From assembly GCA_003135055.1 (NCBI GenBank), contig PLDF01000218.1, positions 1 to 38,351 of the forward strand: 38,351 nt of DNA. Reading direction: 5' to 3'. Position numbers and translations under genes: made by a program. The notes beneath the pieces are model-generated. The model ran no database searches and was not told where the DNA came from. It saw only the letters and a list, made by a program, of their open reading frames with translations. The stretch is from Bryobacterales bacterium (lineage in GTDB: Bacteria; Acidobacteriota; Terriglobia; Bryobacterales; Bryobacteraceae). This document shows positions 8,009-16,383 of this stretch, one piece after another; position 1 is the stretch's first letter, and every line of letters starts with the position of its first letter.

Positions 8009-9589
8009 GTGAAGTTTCTCATCCCTTTTTCGTTGCTGATCAGCCTCGGTAGCCAATTTGAATGGCGGGCTGCTCCCGCGATCGCTCAAGCTCAGATCTC
8101 TTCCCTGATGGGCGAGATCAGCCAGCCCTTTGCGGCGCCGCCTCCAGCGCCTTTATTGGCGGCAGTGCCCCAAGCGCCGAGCCAAATTCCAACTGTCCTG
8201 TTTGGTATCTGGCTTTGCGGCTTTGCGCTCGGCGCCTTTTGCTGGCCGCGCGCCTGGTTGCGCATTCGCGCGGCGGTGCGCACCGCATCGCCTTTGCAAG
8301 CGGACCAGCCTATTGGCCGCACATCCATAAGAGTGATGGGCTCTCCGGCGCTTCTCGAACCTTGTGTCTTCGGCATTTTTCGGCCTGTGTTGCTCCTGCC
8401 CGATGGAATCAGAGAGCGGCTCACACCCCGTCAGTTGGAGACCATCTTCATGCACGAACTCTGTCACGTTCGCCGCCGCGACAATCTGGCAGCCGCGGTT
8501 CATATGGTGGTGGAAACTCTCTTCTGGTTTTATCCGCCGGCGTATTGGATTGGGAAGCGGCTGATGGACGAACGCGAAACTGCCTGCGATGAAGAAGTGC
8601 TGCGCGTAATCGGCTCGCCGGAGGTCTATGCGAATGGAATTCTCGCAGTCTGCAGGTTCTGTTTACAGCCGTCGCCGGTCTTGGCCGCCGGGGTAACGGG
8701 CTCGAATCTCAAGAAGCGAATCGAGGGCATCATGGGATATCGCGCCGCTCTCAAATTGGGTTTTAGCCGAAAGCTGTTACTGGCGCTCGCGGCAATAACT
8801 GCCTTCGCTGGTCCCATTGCGATCGGCGTCGTCAATGCGACCGCCATCCGTGCGCAATCTGAGCCCGCCGTCCGGCCGGCTTTTGAAGTGGCCTCGGTCA
8901 AGCTCTATAAGGATGATGGGGTGGGTCCTCGCAATTCACACACCTCCTATAGTCCTCAAGGAGTCGACTTTGGAGGGCGCTCCCTGGGTTTCATTATTGG
9001 AGAGGCGTATAACTTCACCGGCGGGCGTATCGTGGGACCGGGTTCCCTTACGAAAGAGGCTGTGTGGGGATCCCTTGCACAAGGCTACGATATTGTTGCC
9101 AAGGCGGACCACGCAGTACCGAAGGATCAACTGCGGCTGATGCTTCAGTCTCTCTTGGCGGAGCGCTTCAAGTTGAAGGTGCACTGGGAGGCCAAGACAG
9201 ATCCTGTGTATAGACTGGCCGTTGCGAACGGCGGGCCAAAACTCGAAGAATCACAAGAAACGGAGGGAACCTTTGCCATGTCCTGCGGCCCGGATGAGAT
9301 TGTATTCCGCAACGCGGAAATGATGCGGCTCAGCGGATTCCTGTCGGGGCAAGTGGATCGTATCGTCGTCGATCAAACCGGACTTAAAGGACTCTACAAC
9401 TTTAGCTTGAAGCGGCCCGGAGATACTCTGCAAGACCCGCGGGCGAAGCCCGAGGGAAGATCACCCGACTCGCCGTCGGCTGGAACCTTCGCCGACGCAT
9501 TGAAGCATCTAGGGCTCCAGTTGATTGCGGGTACGGCTCCGGTAGACTATCTGGTCGTCGACCATATCGAGCGGCCGTCAGAGAACTAA
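8009..9589 (+). CDS. M56 (BlaR1-like) metallopeptidase fused to a TIGR03435 domain
   Basis: A 526-residue reading frame; with the upstream part behind the TGA it would be about 572. It has several N-terminal transmembrane helices, a zinc-peptidase motif HELCH (His149, Glu150, His153) in a segment ending RRRDNLAA, and a further helix near residues 255-280. A C-terminal domain then begins AFEVASVKLYKDD. That domain matches the TIGR03435 family, known from Solibacter-type Acidobacteria, including RLMLQSLLAERFKLKVHWE, VDQTGLKGLYNF and a final VDYLVVDHIERPSEN. In BlaR1 the peptidase domain is cytoplasmic and the C-terminal sensor is outside, so the TIGR03435 part probably acts as sensor (inference). 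GTG 8009 is only the first possible restart after the stop and lacks a ribosome-binding site, so the gene may be inactive. Confidence 0.85.
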   Translation: MKFLIPFSLLISLGSQFEWRAAPAIAQAQISSLMGEISQPFAAPPPAPLLAAVPQAPSQIPTVLFGIWLCGFALGAFCWPRAWLRIRAAVRTASPLQADQPIGRTSIRVMGSPALLEPCVFGIFRPVLLLPDGIRERLTPRQLETIFMHELCHVRRRDNLAAAVHMVVETLFWFYPPAYWIGKRLMDERETACDEEVLRVIGSPEVYANGILAVCRFCLQPSPVLAAGVTGSNLKKRIEGIMGYRAALKLGFSRKLLLALAAITAFAGPIAIGVVNATAIRAQSEPAVRPAFEVASVKLYKDDGVGPRNSHTSYSPQGVDFGGRSLGFIIGEAYNFTGGRIVGPGSLTKEAVWGSLAQGYDIVAKADHAVPKDQLRLMLQSLLAERFKLKVHWEAKTDPVYRLAVANGGPKLEESQETEGTFAMSCGPDEIVFRNAEMMRLSGFLSGQVDRIVVDQTGLKGLYNFSLKRPGDTLQDPRAKPEGRSPDSPSAGTFADALKHLGLQLIAGTAPVDYLVVDHIERPSEN

Positions 9590-9681
9590 ATAACCGAAGA
9601 GAGATTTTCATGTCACACCGGCGGATTTCACCGCGGCCGTCGTCACACTGCCGTTTACCTATCGAGTCTTGCCGATACTGT

Positions 9682-9700
9682 GACAGCGGCGGTTGGCGCC
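9682..9700 (+). repeat. Element B fragment
   Basis: GACAGCGGCGGTTGGCGCC matches the left end of the complete element B at 23605-23663. The rest of that element is missing here. Confidence 0.6.
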
Positions 9701-9741
9701 CACTTCCACTTACTTTGGATCTCCGTGACCATCAGCGCAAA

Positions 9742-9866
9742 TTGTGGGTAGCCCAATCCCGGCTGCCGCCGGCTTTCAGCCAGTGCGTGGCCGGGTGCGA
9801 AGACTCGCGCATGTTCGGAAAGAGCTGCCTGAAAGGCGGCTGCGGGCAAGATTGCCCGCCCCACAA
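9742..9866. repeat. Element A, fullest copy (MITE-like, about 125 bp)
   Basis: Starts TTGTGGG and ends CCCCACAA, which are inverted complements. Internally there is AGCCCAATCCCGGCTGCCG, a GCCGGCTTTCAGCC dyad and, near the right end, the hairpin GCGGGCAAGATTGCCCGC. It lies in the 310-bp gap between the BlaR1-like gene and the convergent PQQ dehydrogenase gene; with the element B fragment it fills about half of that gap. No transposase is encoded, so it would be non-autonomous. Confidence 0.75.
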
Positions 9867-9899
9867 CGGCGCCTCACTCGCTGCCGCTGCGGACATATC

Positions 9900-11858
9900 T
9901 TACCGGAGTAACGCGAAGGAGACGATGTTCGATCCGGAGGCGACCGCGATATACTGCTTGCCGTCGAACATGTAGGTCATCGGCGAGGCTTTCCAGGTCT
10001 GATTGGCCTGGAACTGCCACAATGGCTTACCGGTTGACGCGTCCACGGCCATCAGCGCTCCGCTGTCTTCGCCGAAGAAGACCAGCCCGCTGGCAGTGGC
10101 GAGAGTTCCTCCCCAGGAATTGGCCATGCCGGTTTGCGCAAGTTCCCAGGCAATGCTCCCGGTCTCGATGTTGATGGCGCGCAGAACCTTCCGCGGCGTC
10201 TCGTCCGGCGCGGCCTCGAAGGAGCCGCCGAAATAGCCGGCGCCGGCTTTCCATTGCATGGGAGTCTTAGTGTAAATGCCGCACTTCTCCAGCGCCTGCA
10301 CGTAGAATAAGCGGGTGGCCGGCAGAAAGGCCGTGGAGAACCAGTTGGAGGCTCCCTCCAGAGACGGGCAGATCTTGTTTCCGGCGGTAGTCGGTTCCTG
10401 GTCGGGATTCATCACGGGACGGCCGCTCGCGTCGATTTCGCGCGCCCACGTCAACTTCTTCACGAATGGCTTGGCGAGCAGGAACTTGCCGTTGGTACGG
10501 TCGAGCACATAGAAAAAGCCGTTCCGGTTGGCCTGGATCAACAGATGGCGGTTTTGGCCTTTCCAGTTAGTGTCCACCAGCACGGGCGGCTCTTGCGCAT
10601 CCCAATCCCAAACATTGTGCGGAGTGAACTGATAATACCATTTGAGTTTCCCGGTCTTCGCGTCCAGAGCGACGATCGAGCTGGAATAGAGGTTGTCGCC
10701 AATACGCTTGTCTCCACTTAGATCGGCGCCGGGGTTGCCGGTGGGCCAATAGAGGGTATCGAGTTGGGGGTCGTACGTTCCAGTTAGCCAGGTTGCCGCG
10801 CTAGGGTGATTGATGTCATCCCCCTTCCATGTCTCCGAACCGGGCTCACCCGGTTTCGGCACTGTCCAGAAACGCCACGCTTCCTTTCCCGTGGCTTGAT
10901 CGAAAGCTGCGACGAAACCGCGCGCTCCTTCATCGCCTCCCGCGGTTCCGGAGATCACCAGGCTGCCAACCGCCAGCGGGGCCGAGGTGGCGTTATAGTT
11001 CTGGCGCCAATCGGCCATCTCGGTGTCCCACAGAAGCTTTCCGGTGGCGCGGTTCAGCGCGATGATATGGTCGCTGTCGATCGCCATGAACACGCGCTCG
11101 CCGGCTACGGCCACTCCGCGATTGATGCCGCCCGCCGCATTGCCCACCAGGTTGCGCGTGCGCTGCCGCTGGTAATGCCAGATCTGCCGTCCCGAGCCGG
11201 CGTCCAGAGCGTAGCACTCGTTGACGCTAGTCACATACATGACACCGTTGACCACGACAGGAGTCACTTCGAGTGGAGCGGTGTTGACAAGTGAGAAGAT
11301 CCACTGCGGCGCGAGGCGCGCCACATTGCCTTTCGAGATCTGTTCCAGCGCGCTGTAACGATTTCCGCTGTACTGGCCGTGATAGGTTGGCCAGTCGGAC
11401 TGGCTGGTGACCTCGCGGTAACCCGCGCCATCCTTGCGCAGCAGATGGATGCGTAGATCGTCCGTCAGCAACTGCATGTCCTGAGAACTCCGATTGAGTA
11501 CGAGCCCTTCCAGAGCTCGGCTGCCGCCCAGCGCGACTTTTACGCGCGCGGGGACTGCATTGTCGCCCGAGGGCTTCAAGGATCGAAGGAACGCGGTCAG
11601 AGACCTGGTCTCCCGATCGTTGAGGTCGGTAGCCGGCATGCCGGAGTTGGGCAGGCCGGTGTGGATCAGCGTAGCGAGCTCTCCATCGTTATAGGTCGGC
11701 AGCCGCATTACGATGGCCGGACCGAGTTCGCCGCCGTTGCCCTGTTTGCCGTGGCAAGCGGCGCAATGGCCGTCAAACTGAGTCCGGTCGGCGTCCGCAG
11801 TCTGCGCCGGGAGGAACCGGGCCGAGGTCAGGCAAAACAACAGGAGAAGCGATCGCAT
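9900..11858 (-). CDS. PQQ-dependent dehydrogenase with N-terminal cytochrome c domain
   Basis: About 652 residues, exported (MRSLLLLFCLTSARFLPAQ), and expected to act in the periplasm. An N-terminal c-type cytochrome domain carries haem-binding Cys32-Ala-Ala-Cys35-His36, with Met74 in SGMPATD as the likely sixth ligand. An eight-bladed quinoprotein propeller follows, with tryptophan-docking type repeats (GRQIWHYQRQ, GKLLWDTEM, GKLKWYYQF, GKPLWQFQAN). Family members oxidise alcohols, sugars or aldehydes and pass electrons via haem c to the respiratory chain; the substrate cannot be told here. In quinohaemoprotein alcohol dehydrogenases the cytochrome is usually C-terminal, so the order here is inverted. 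ATG 11858 is preferred over TTG 11894, which lies 12 codons upstream and would precede the signal peptide. Confidence 0.92.
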   Translation of the reverse strand: MRSLLLLFCLTSARFLPAQTADADRTQFDGHCAACHGKQGNGGELGPAIVMRLPTYNDGELATLIHTGLPNSGMPATDLNDRETRSLTAFLRSLKPSGDNAVPARVKVALGGSRALEGLVLNRSSQDMQLLTDDLRIHLLRKDGAGYREVTSQSDWPTYHGQYSGNRYSALEQISKGNVARLAPQWIFSLVNTAPLEVTPVVVNGVMYVTSVNECYALDAGSGRQIWHYQRQRTRNLVGNAAGGINRGVAVAGERVFMAIDSDHIIALNRATGKLLWDTEMADWRQNYNATSAPLAVGSLVISGTAGGDEGARGFVAAFDQATGKEAWRFWTVPKPGEPGSETWKGDDINHPSAATWLTGTYDPQLDTLYWPTGNPGADLSGDKRIGDNLYSSSIVALDAKTGKLKWYYQFTPHNVWDWDAQEPPVLVDTNWKGQNRHLLIQANRNGFFYVLDRTNGKFLLAKPFVKKLTWAREIDASGRPVMNPDQEPTTAGNKICPSLEGASNWFSTAFLPATRLFYVQALEKCGIYTKTPMQWKAGAGYFGGSFEAAPDETPRKVLRAINIETGSIAWELAQTGMANSWGGTLATASGLVFFGEDSGALMAVDASTGKPLWQFQANQTWKASPMTYMFDGKQYIAVASGSNIVSFALLR

Positions 11859-11943
11859 TAAGAATATGGGAAACGATTCGAAGGCGAGTGTCAAGGAAGA
11901 CGGACCGCGGCAGGTTTGTGTCCGCGCCCTTTTCCGCGTCCCT

Positions 11944-11998
11944 CGACCCTGGTTTCGACCTTGGTTTCGACCCTGGTTTTGACCCTGGTTCTGACCCT
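11944..11998. repeat. 12-bp tandem repeat in the gap before the membrane-protein gene
   Basis: About 4.6 copies of CGACCCTGGTTT with slight changes. The whole gap 11859-12366 (508 bases) between the divergent dehydrogenase and membrane-protein genes holds no gene I can support. Open frames exist on both strands (for example 11888-12352 on +), but they are low-complexity across this repeat and show no recognised domain. Confidence 0.8.
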
Positions 11999-12366
11999 CC
12001 GTCCAGACCGGACATCGGGCGTGCGGCGCGCCGCTTAGCTACGAGAGCCACGATGCGGGACGCCCTCGGAGACTTCATTCCCTCGGCCGCTACTGGCGCG
12101 TCTAGCCTGCCAGCCGGTGAAATGCTTCCCCATCTGGCCAGCCATGAGTCGGGCGCCGCCATCCGTTCTTCTTCCCCGGCCATGCCCAGCCGCACGCTAT
12201 CACTACTTCTGTTGATTCCGTGCAGCATGGCGGATGTGGCCGGCGGCGCCTTCGTGGGTGCGCGGCATGCGTGGATCGGCGGCTTGATCCGGTGTGGCGC
12301 CGGATTCCTTGCGCTGGCCGCGGTTTCTCCGGCTCATAGCAAACCAATCTGATCTAATGATTGAGT

Positions 12367-14496
12367 ATGGCATTCAGTATCTTCGCCAGTCAGGTCGCGA
12401 TTCACAACTTCATGATCGACGACCTGATTGGAAGCCTGAAAGCCATCGGCCTGTTTCCGCTATTCGTATTGATTCCCGGGTATGCGATCGCGTGGCTGCT
12501 CAGCCTGTTTGAGTTTCGCCGGCGCACCACCGCTTTTCGCATCGCCTTCAGCATTCCGCTTTCGATGGCGATCTGCCCGATTGTGACCTACCTGACCGGC
12601 CGGTTCGGTTCCATGAATGCCGTGTGGGTATTCTATGCCGTCGCGGCGGCATACTTCCTGGCTGTCTCCATCGGCCAGTTACGCAAAGGGATTCCGCGGC
12701 GGTTAGGCATTCCGAAAGACCTGCGTATCTTCGTAATTATTTCCGCCGTGTGGCTGGCCGTCGCGCTTTTTTCCCTTATAGACATGCAGATTGGAGACCG
12801 CCTCTATTATCCGGCGAATGCGTATGATAACTCGGTTCACGCCGAATTCATCCACTCCATCAGCACCACCGGAATTCCGCCGCAAAACCCGTTCTATCTC
12901 GCGGGGCCTCCGGCTACTTTGCGTTATCACTACTTCTGGCTGCTGATGTGCAGCCTTGTGGAACGCGCGGGTCTGGGCGCCGTTAGCCCGCGACAGGCTC
13001 TCATCGGCGGAATCTTCTGGTGCGGCATCGGATTAATGGCGCTGGTCGCGCTCTACCTTCGCCTTTTCGCCGCCGGCGATCCGGCGCGCTTCCGCCGCCG
13101 CGCATTGACCGGCATCCTGCTGCTCGGCATCACCGGCCTGGACATTATTCCCACCCTGCTGCTCGTCGTCCTCTATGCCAAGGGCCTGATCCACTTCGTT
13201 CTGCCTAGCGTGGAACTCTGGAATGAGCAGGTAGCCTGGTTCGTCTTTTCGATTTTTGGGAGCACTCATGCCGTTTACAGCATGATGGCGTGCTTTATCG
13301 GACTCTTGCTGCTCTCGAAAGCGCCTGCCGAACGCGGTTGGACCGGCATCTTGCGGTATAGCCTGCCGGCCGCCCTCGCGCTGGCTTCGTCGATTGGAGC
13401 TTCGGTCTATGTATCCTTCGTATTCGCCGTTTTTTTGATTGCCTGGACAGGAGTCACGGTCTGGAAGAAGTGGTACAGGGAAACGGCGGCGCTGGTCTCG
13501 GCAGGCCTGGGGTGCGTAGTCTTGATCTATCCATACTTAAGAGAAGTGCTCCCGGGACCGGTTTCCGGGGGGGGATCGCCATTGAAACTCACGGTGCGCG
13601 CTTTTGCCTTCGCGCACCTCATGCCGGGCTGGTCTGCGATGACGCCGGGGTGGCGTCTGATTCTGGCCAACGGGCCGATGATCCCTTTAAATTACCTGTT
13701 GGAGTTTGGGTTCTTCTTTCTGGTTGGCCTCTTTGCGGTTCGAAAGTTCCGCAAGCGTGGCGGCAGCCTCTCCCGCGAGGAATTGGCCTCCGTGATCATG
13801 GTGGCCATCAGCATCCTGATCTGCACATTTCTTCGTTCCAGCGTGATCGATAACAACGACCTGGGATGGCGCGGTCTCCTGATCGCGCAGTTCATCCTGC
13901 TGCTCTGGGCAGTCGATGTTCTGGCGGATTGCAAGCCGCTCGTCGACGAGAGACGGCTGCTCACCGTCTTTATCGTTCTCGGTGCGGCCGGCAGTGTCTA
14001 CGATTTGGCCATCAATCGCTTCTTTCCGGTACTGGCGGACGACGGAATCGTCCCTCCGCTCTACTGGATGTCGTCCGACCGCCAATTCGGCAAACGCACC
14101 TATGCCAGCCGTTACGCCTACGAATGGGCACGAAAAGTAACGCCGGCGACGGCCGCGATCCAGTTCAATCCCAATGTGGCGATTCAAGATGCCACCGCCA
14201 TGCTGTACTCGGATCGCCGCTTCGTCGCATCCGATATGGGATGCAATATTGCCTTTGGCGGCGATCCCAAACTCTGCGCGGCGGCGGTGTCGCGTTTACT
14301 GGATTTCTATTCCGTCCCGGCAAAACCGGATTCGCGGAGCATTGCGGATGTCTGCCGTAATATTCCGGCCGCGTTAATGATCGCTAAGGATACCGACCGA
14401 GTGTGGGCCAGCCATGGCAGTTGGGTCTGGACGGAGAAACCGATCTTCGCAAATCGCTATATCCGTTTGTTCGGATGCCCCAAGGCCGGCCCTTAG
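12367..14496 (+). CDS. Large polytopic membrane protein, GT-C glycosyltransferase-like
   Basis: About 709 residues with more than a dozen hydrophobic segments. After the second or third helix there is a long non-membrane loop with DNSVHAEFIHSISTTGIPPQ, then NPF and YHYFWLL. A loop with acidic and His residues, followed by PP-x-NP and a YHYFW element, is reminiscent of GT-C fold transferases and DUF2298-type proteins, which use lipid-linked sugars. The soluble C-terminal ~180 residues include YASRYAYEWARKVTPATAAI and a Cys-containing part (DMGCNIAF, CAAAVSRLLDF). ATG 12367 is used; TTG 12361 is two codons upstream. Its neighbour on the opposite strand is a GT87-type protein, consistent with a cell-envelope glycan role, but the exact function is unknown. 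Confidence 0.7.
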   Translation: MAFSIFASQVAIHNFMIDDLIGSLKAIGLFPLFVLIPGYAIAWLLSLFEFRRRTTAFRIAFSIPLSMAICPIVTYLTGRFGSMNAVWVFYAVAAAYFLAVSIGQLRKGIPRRLGIPKDLRIFVIISAVWLAVALFSLIDMQIGDRLYYPANAYDNSVHAEFIHSISTTGIPPQNPFYLAGPPATLRYHYFWLLMCSLVERAGLGAVSPRQALIGGIFWCGIGLMALVALYLRLFAAGDPARFRRRALTGILLLGITGLDIIPTLLLVVLYAKGLIHFVLPSVELWNEQVAWFVFSIFGSTHAVYSMMACFIGLLLLSKAPAERGWTGILRYSLPAALALASSIGASVYVSFVFAVFLIAWTGVTVWKKWYRETAALVSAGLGCVVLIYPYLREVLPGPVSGGGSPLKLTVRAFAFAHLMPGWSAMTPGWRLILANGPMIPLNYLLEFGFFFLVGLFAVRKFRKRGGSLSREELASVIMVAISILICTFLRSSVIDNNDLGWRGLLIAQFILLLWAVDVLADCKPLVDERRLLTVFIVLGAAGSVYDLAINRFFPVLADDGIVPPLYWMSSDRQFGKRTYASRYAYEWARKVTPATAAIQFNPNVAIQDATAMLYSDRRFVASDMGCNIAFGGDPKLCAAAVSRLLDFYSVPAKPDSRSIADVCRNIPAALMIAKDTDRVWASHGSWVWTEKPIFANRYIRLFGCPKAGP

Positions 14497-14617
14497 GCGG
14501 CATCGGCCGCGTAGGTCCGGATGAAGGACAAGTGTAAGTCGAAGGTAATAGATATCTCTCTCCATTACGTTCCGTGGCTCCCAAAACTCAATTTCCGGAG
14601 AACGCTGAACGGCCCAT

Positions 14618-15817
14618 TCAAGCCGCCGGCGCTGCCCCGCCGATCGGCTTTGCCATCCCGGCAACGATCGCGGTGACAACAAATGCTGCAATCAAGATCT
14701 GTCCCAGTAAGGGTCTCTGCGAGACCAGCAGCAGCGTCAGCGCGGGTGAGAGCAGCAGAACGGCCCAGACCTTCAGCCAGGGCGGCGCACTTTGCCGCTG
14801 AAGGGTCAGGACCGAGAGCGGAATCAGTAACGCGCAATCGCCCGCATAGGCATGATGTCCGAGGAGAAGACCGCACGCGGCCGCCGCCGCGCCGGCCATC
14901 CCAAGATCGGTGCTGCCCCGGCACGCCGCCCACAGGAGCAGAACGATGGCGACCGCGCACACAATCTCGGTTGCGGCCGTCCAGGGGAGCCAGGAAGCTA
15001 TGCCGTAGAGGCTCGGCATCCGCTCGGGCGCGGGCGAGAATTCCGGAATTTGCGAGATCTTCGCGTATTGGAGCGGCCATTTGGGCCCTTCGATCAGAAA
15101 GCAAGCTGCTATCCACACCAAGACAGCTATGGCGCCGGCGATCAGCGTTCTCCAACGTTTCTGAGCCGCCAACATGACGGGAATCCCCAGTGCAAGGTGA
15201 AACTTGCAGATGCAGAGCGAGAACACAACGCCCGCGACCCAGGGTCTCTTTCTCTCTATCAACAGCAGACCGGCGGTGAAGAACATCAGCCAGAATGGGA
15301 CATCCTGGCCGAACAGAAGAACCAGGGCTACAGGCATCGACCATGCTAGTGCGCCCATCATGAGCAATCGCCGGGCGCCGGGCCAGGCGGCGAAAACCAC
15401 CAGGGCCGCGATATTGCAGGCCAGCCATATGGATCGCGCCACGGCATACGGGAGAGTGGCGAGAATCTTGAATCCGTAAATCACTACGGGCAAACGGCCG
15501 GTCGGCACTTCGAGGCCATTCTCGCGTTCGATCTTCCGCAAGGCGTCCCAATCGTAAAGATGGCCTGTACCGGCGAGACGGCTGGCGGAGTAAAACTGAT
15601 TGAAGTCGACGCCCCAGCCTGTTCGGTTGAATACCGCAAGACAAATGTTGAACGCCAATCCCAGGGTAATGACAATGGCGGCAATAATGGAGGCTGGCGT
15701 TTTCGTGCGGCGAAGCGGTTCGCGGAAGGCAATGTTTTGTGTCAGGTTTTTCCCTTTCTTACACCCCGGGCTGACGGAGATCCTCGCGCTGCGATAACCG
15801 GCGCAAGGTCGCCTCAA
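14618..15817 (-). CDS. GT87-like (DUF2029) polytopic membrane protein
   Basis: About 399 residues with 9-10 hydrophobic helices. The first loop after helix 1 reads WGVDFNQFYSASRLAGTG-LYDW, the characteristic D(F)xQFYxAS element of family 87 mannosyltransferase-like proteins, and a GQDVPFWLMF segment follows in the middle, as in that family. Known members transfer sugar from polyprenyl-phosphate donors in envelope polysaccharide assembly. The start is uncertain: TTG 15817 is the only normal start codon in frame before the first helix, yet AAAGGGA lies about 20 codons later, just before a CTG. The gene converges on the GT-C-like gene with 121 bases between them; no terminator is obvious there. 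Confidence 0.8.
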   Translation of the reverse strand: MRRPCAGYRSARISVSPGCKKGKNLTQNIAFREPLRRTKTPASIIAAIVITLGLAFNICLAVFNRTGWGVDFNQFYSASRLAGTGHLYDWDALRKIERENGLEVPTGRLPVVIYGFKILATLPYAVARSIWLACNIAALVVFAAWPGARRLLMMGALAWSMPVALVLLFGQDVPFWLMFFTAGLLLIERKRPWVAGVVFSLCICKFHLALGIPVMLAAQKRWRTLIAGAIAVLVWIAACFLIEGPKWPLQYAKISQIPEFSPAPERMPSLYGIASWLPWTAATEIVCAVAIVLLLWAACRGSTDLGMAGAAAAACGLLLGHHAYAGDCALLIPLSVLTLQRQSAPPWLKVWAVLLLSPALTLLLVSQRPLLGQILIAAFVVTAIVAGMAKPIGGAAPAA

Positions 15818-15820
15818 TCA

Positions 15821-15850
15821 ATAATAGAAATAGATGCAATGTATTTACAA
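15821..15850 (-). promoter_or_regulatory. Candidate sigma-70 promoter of the GT87-like gene
   Basis: On the minus strand TTGTAA (15850-15845) and TATTAT (15826-15821) are 18 bases apart. Transcription would begin at or just inside the TTG start, implying a leaderless message or a downstream start. Confidence 0.4.
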
Positions 15851-16383
15851 CCTTCCGGCAAGGATGGGCGATCGGTCCTGCAAAGCTCTCTCTCTCTGTG
15901 GAAACAAAATTCGCGGCCTTGAAAACAAGTGAGCGGTTCCGCCTGCTCTTTCGAGTCCGCCGTGAAAGGCTTCGCCAGGCACGATCGCCTACATGCAGTC
16001 GCGATCATCCCGAGCCCCGTTCATATGCCGGCTGCGAAACCGGCGAAATCGGGGAAAGGCATCACAGCCAGGCGGGCCAACGCGACGTTGGCATTCGTTG
16101 GCATTGACGGGCAACCCCGTTTGCCGGGAAGAGAGCTATGATCGTTTGGCGCCCATAAGGGGGAGTTCGAAAAGTCCGGAACTGGATCGAGAGAAAGCCC
16201 GTGCGGGCGGGGTTGGTGAGGGAAGCCATTGAGCATCGGCTAAAATGACCGCGCTGTTGAAGACACCCTCGCCCGGTCGCTAATGTTCGCGAGCCCGTGA
16301 CCGCCTCCCTTACGACCGTCAGGGAGCGGGATTTCGCGGCCGCAGCAAGGAAAATCCCGAAGACGTTTGCGCTCGCCAGGCGG
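15851..16383. other. Gene-free stretch
   Basis: No supported gene. It holds a short TC-dinucleotide run (about 15886-15897) and a stem GGCAA/TTGCC around a CCCCGT loop near 16111-16126. I checked for riboswitch-like conserved blocks and found none that match a class I know. Confidence 0.5.

Noticed and set aside
11888..12352. 154-codon frame with DPGF-type repeats
   Set aside because: Driven by the 12-bp tandem repeat, no family match, and the opposite strand is open as well; kept only as a repeat.
15930..15990. tRNA-like TTCGAGTCC motif
   Set aside because: No acceptor or anticodon stem can be built around it and no CCA end is present.
16021..16240. Possible riboswitch in the gap before the GT87-like gene
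   Set aside because: Some GAAA and stem-like parts, but no conserved block of the c-di-GMP, cobalamin, TPP, glycine or SAM classes could be matched.
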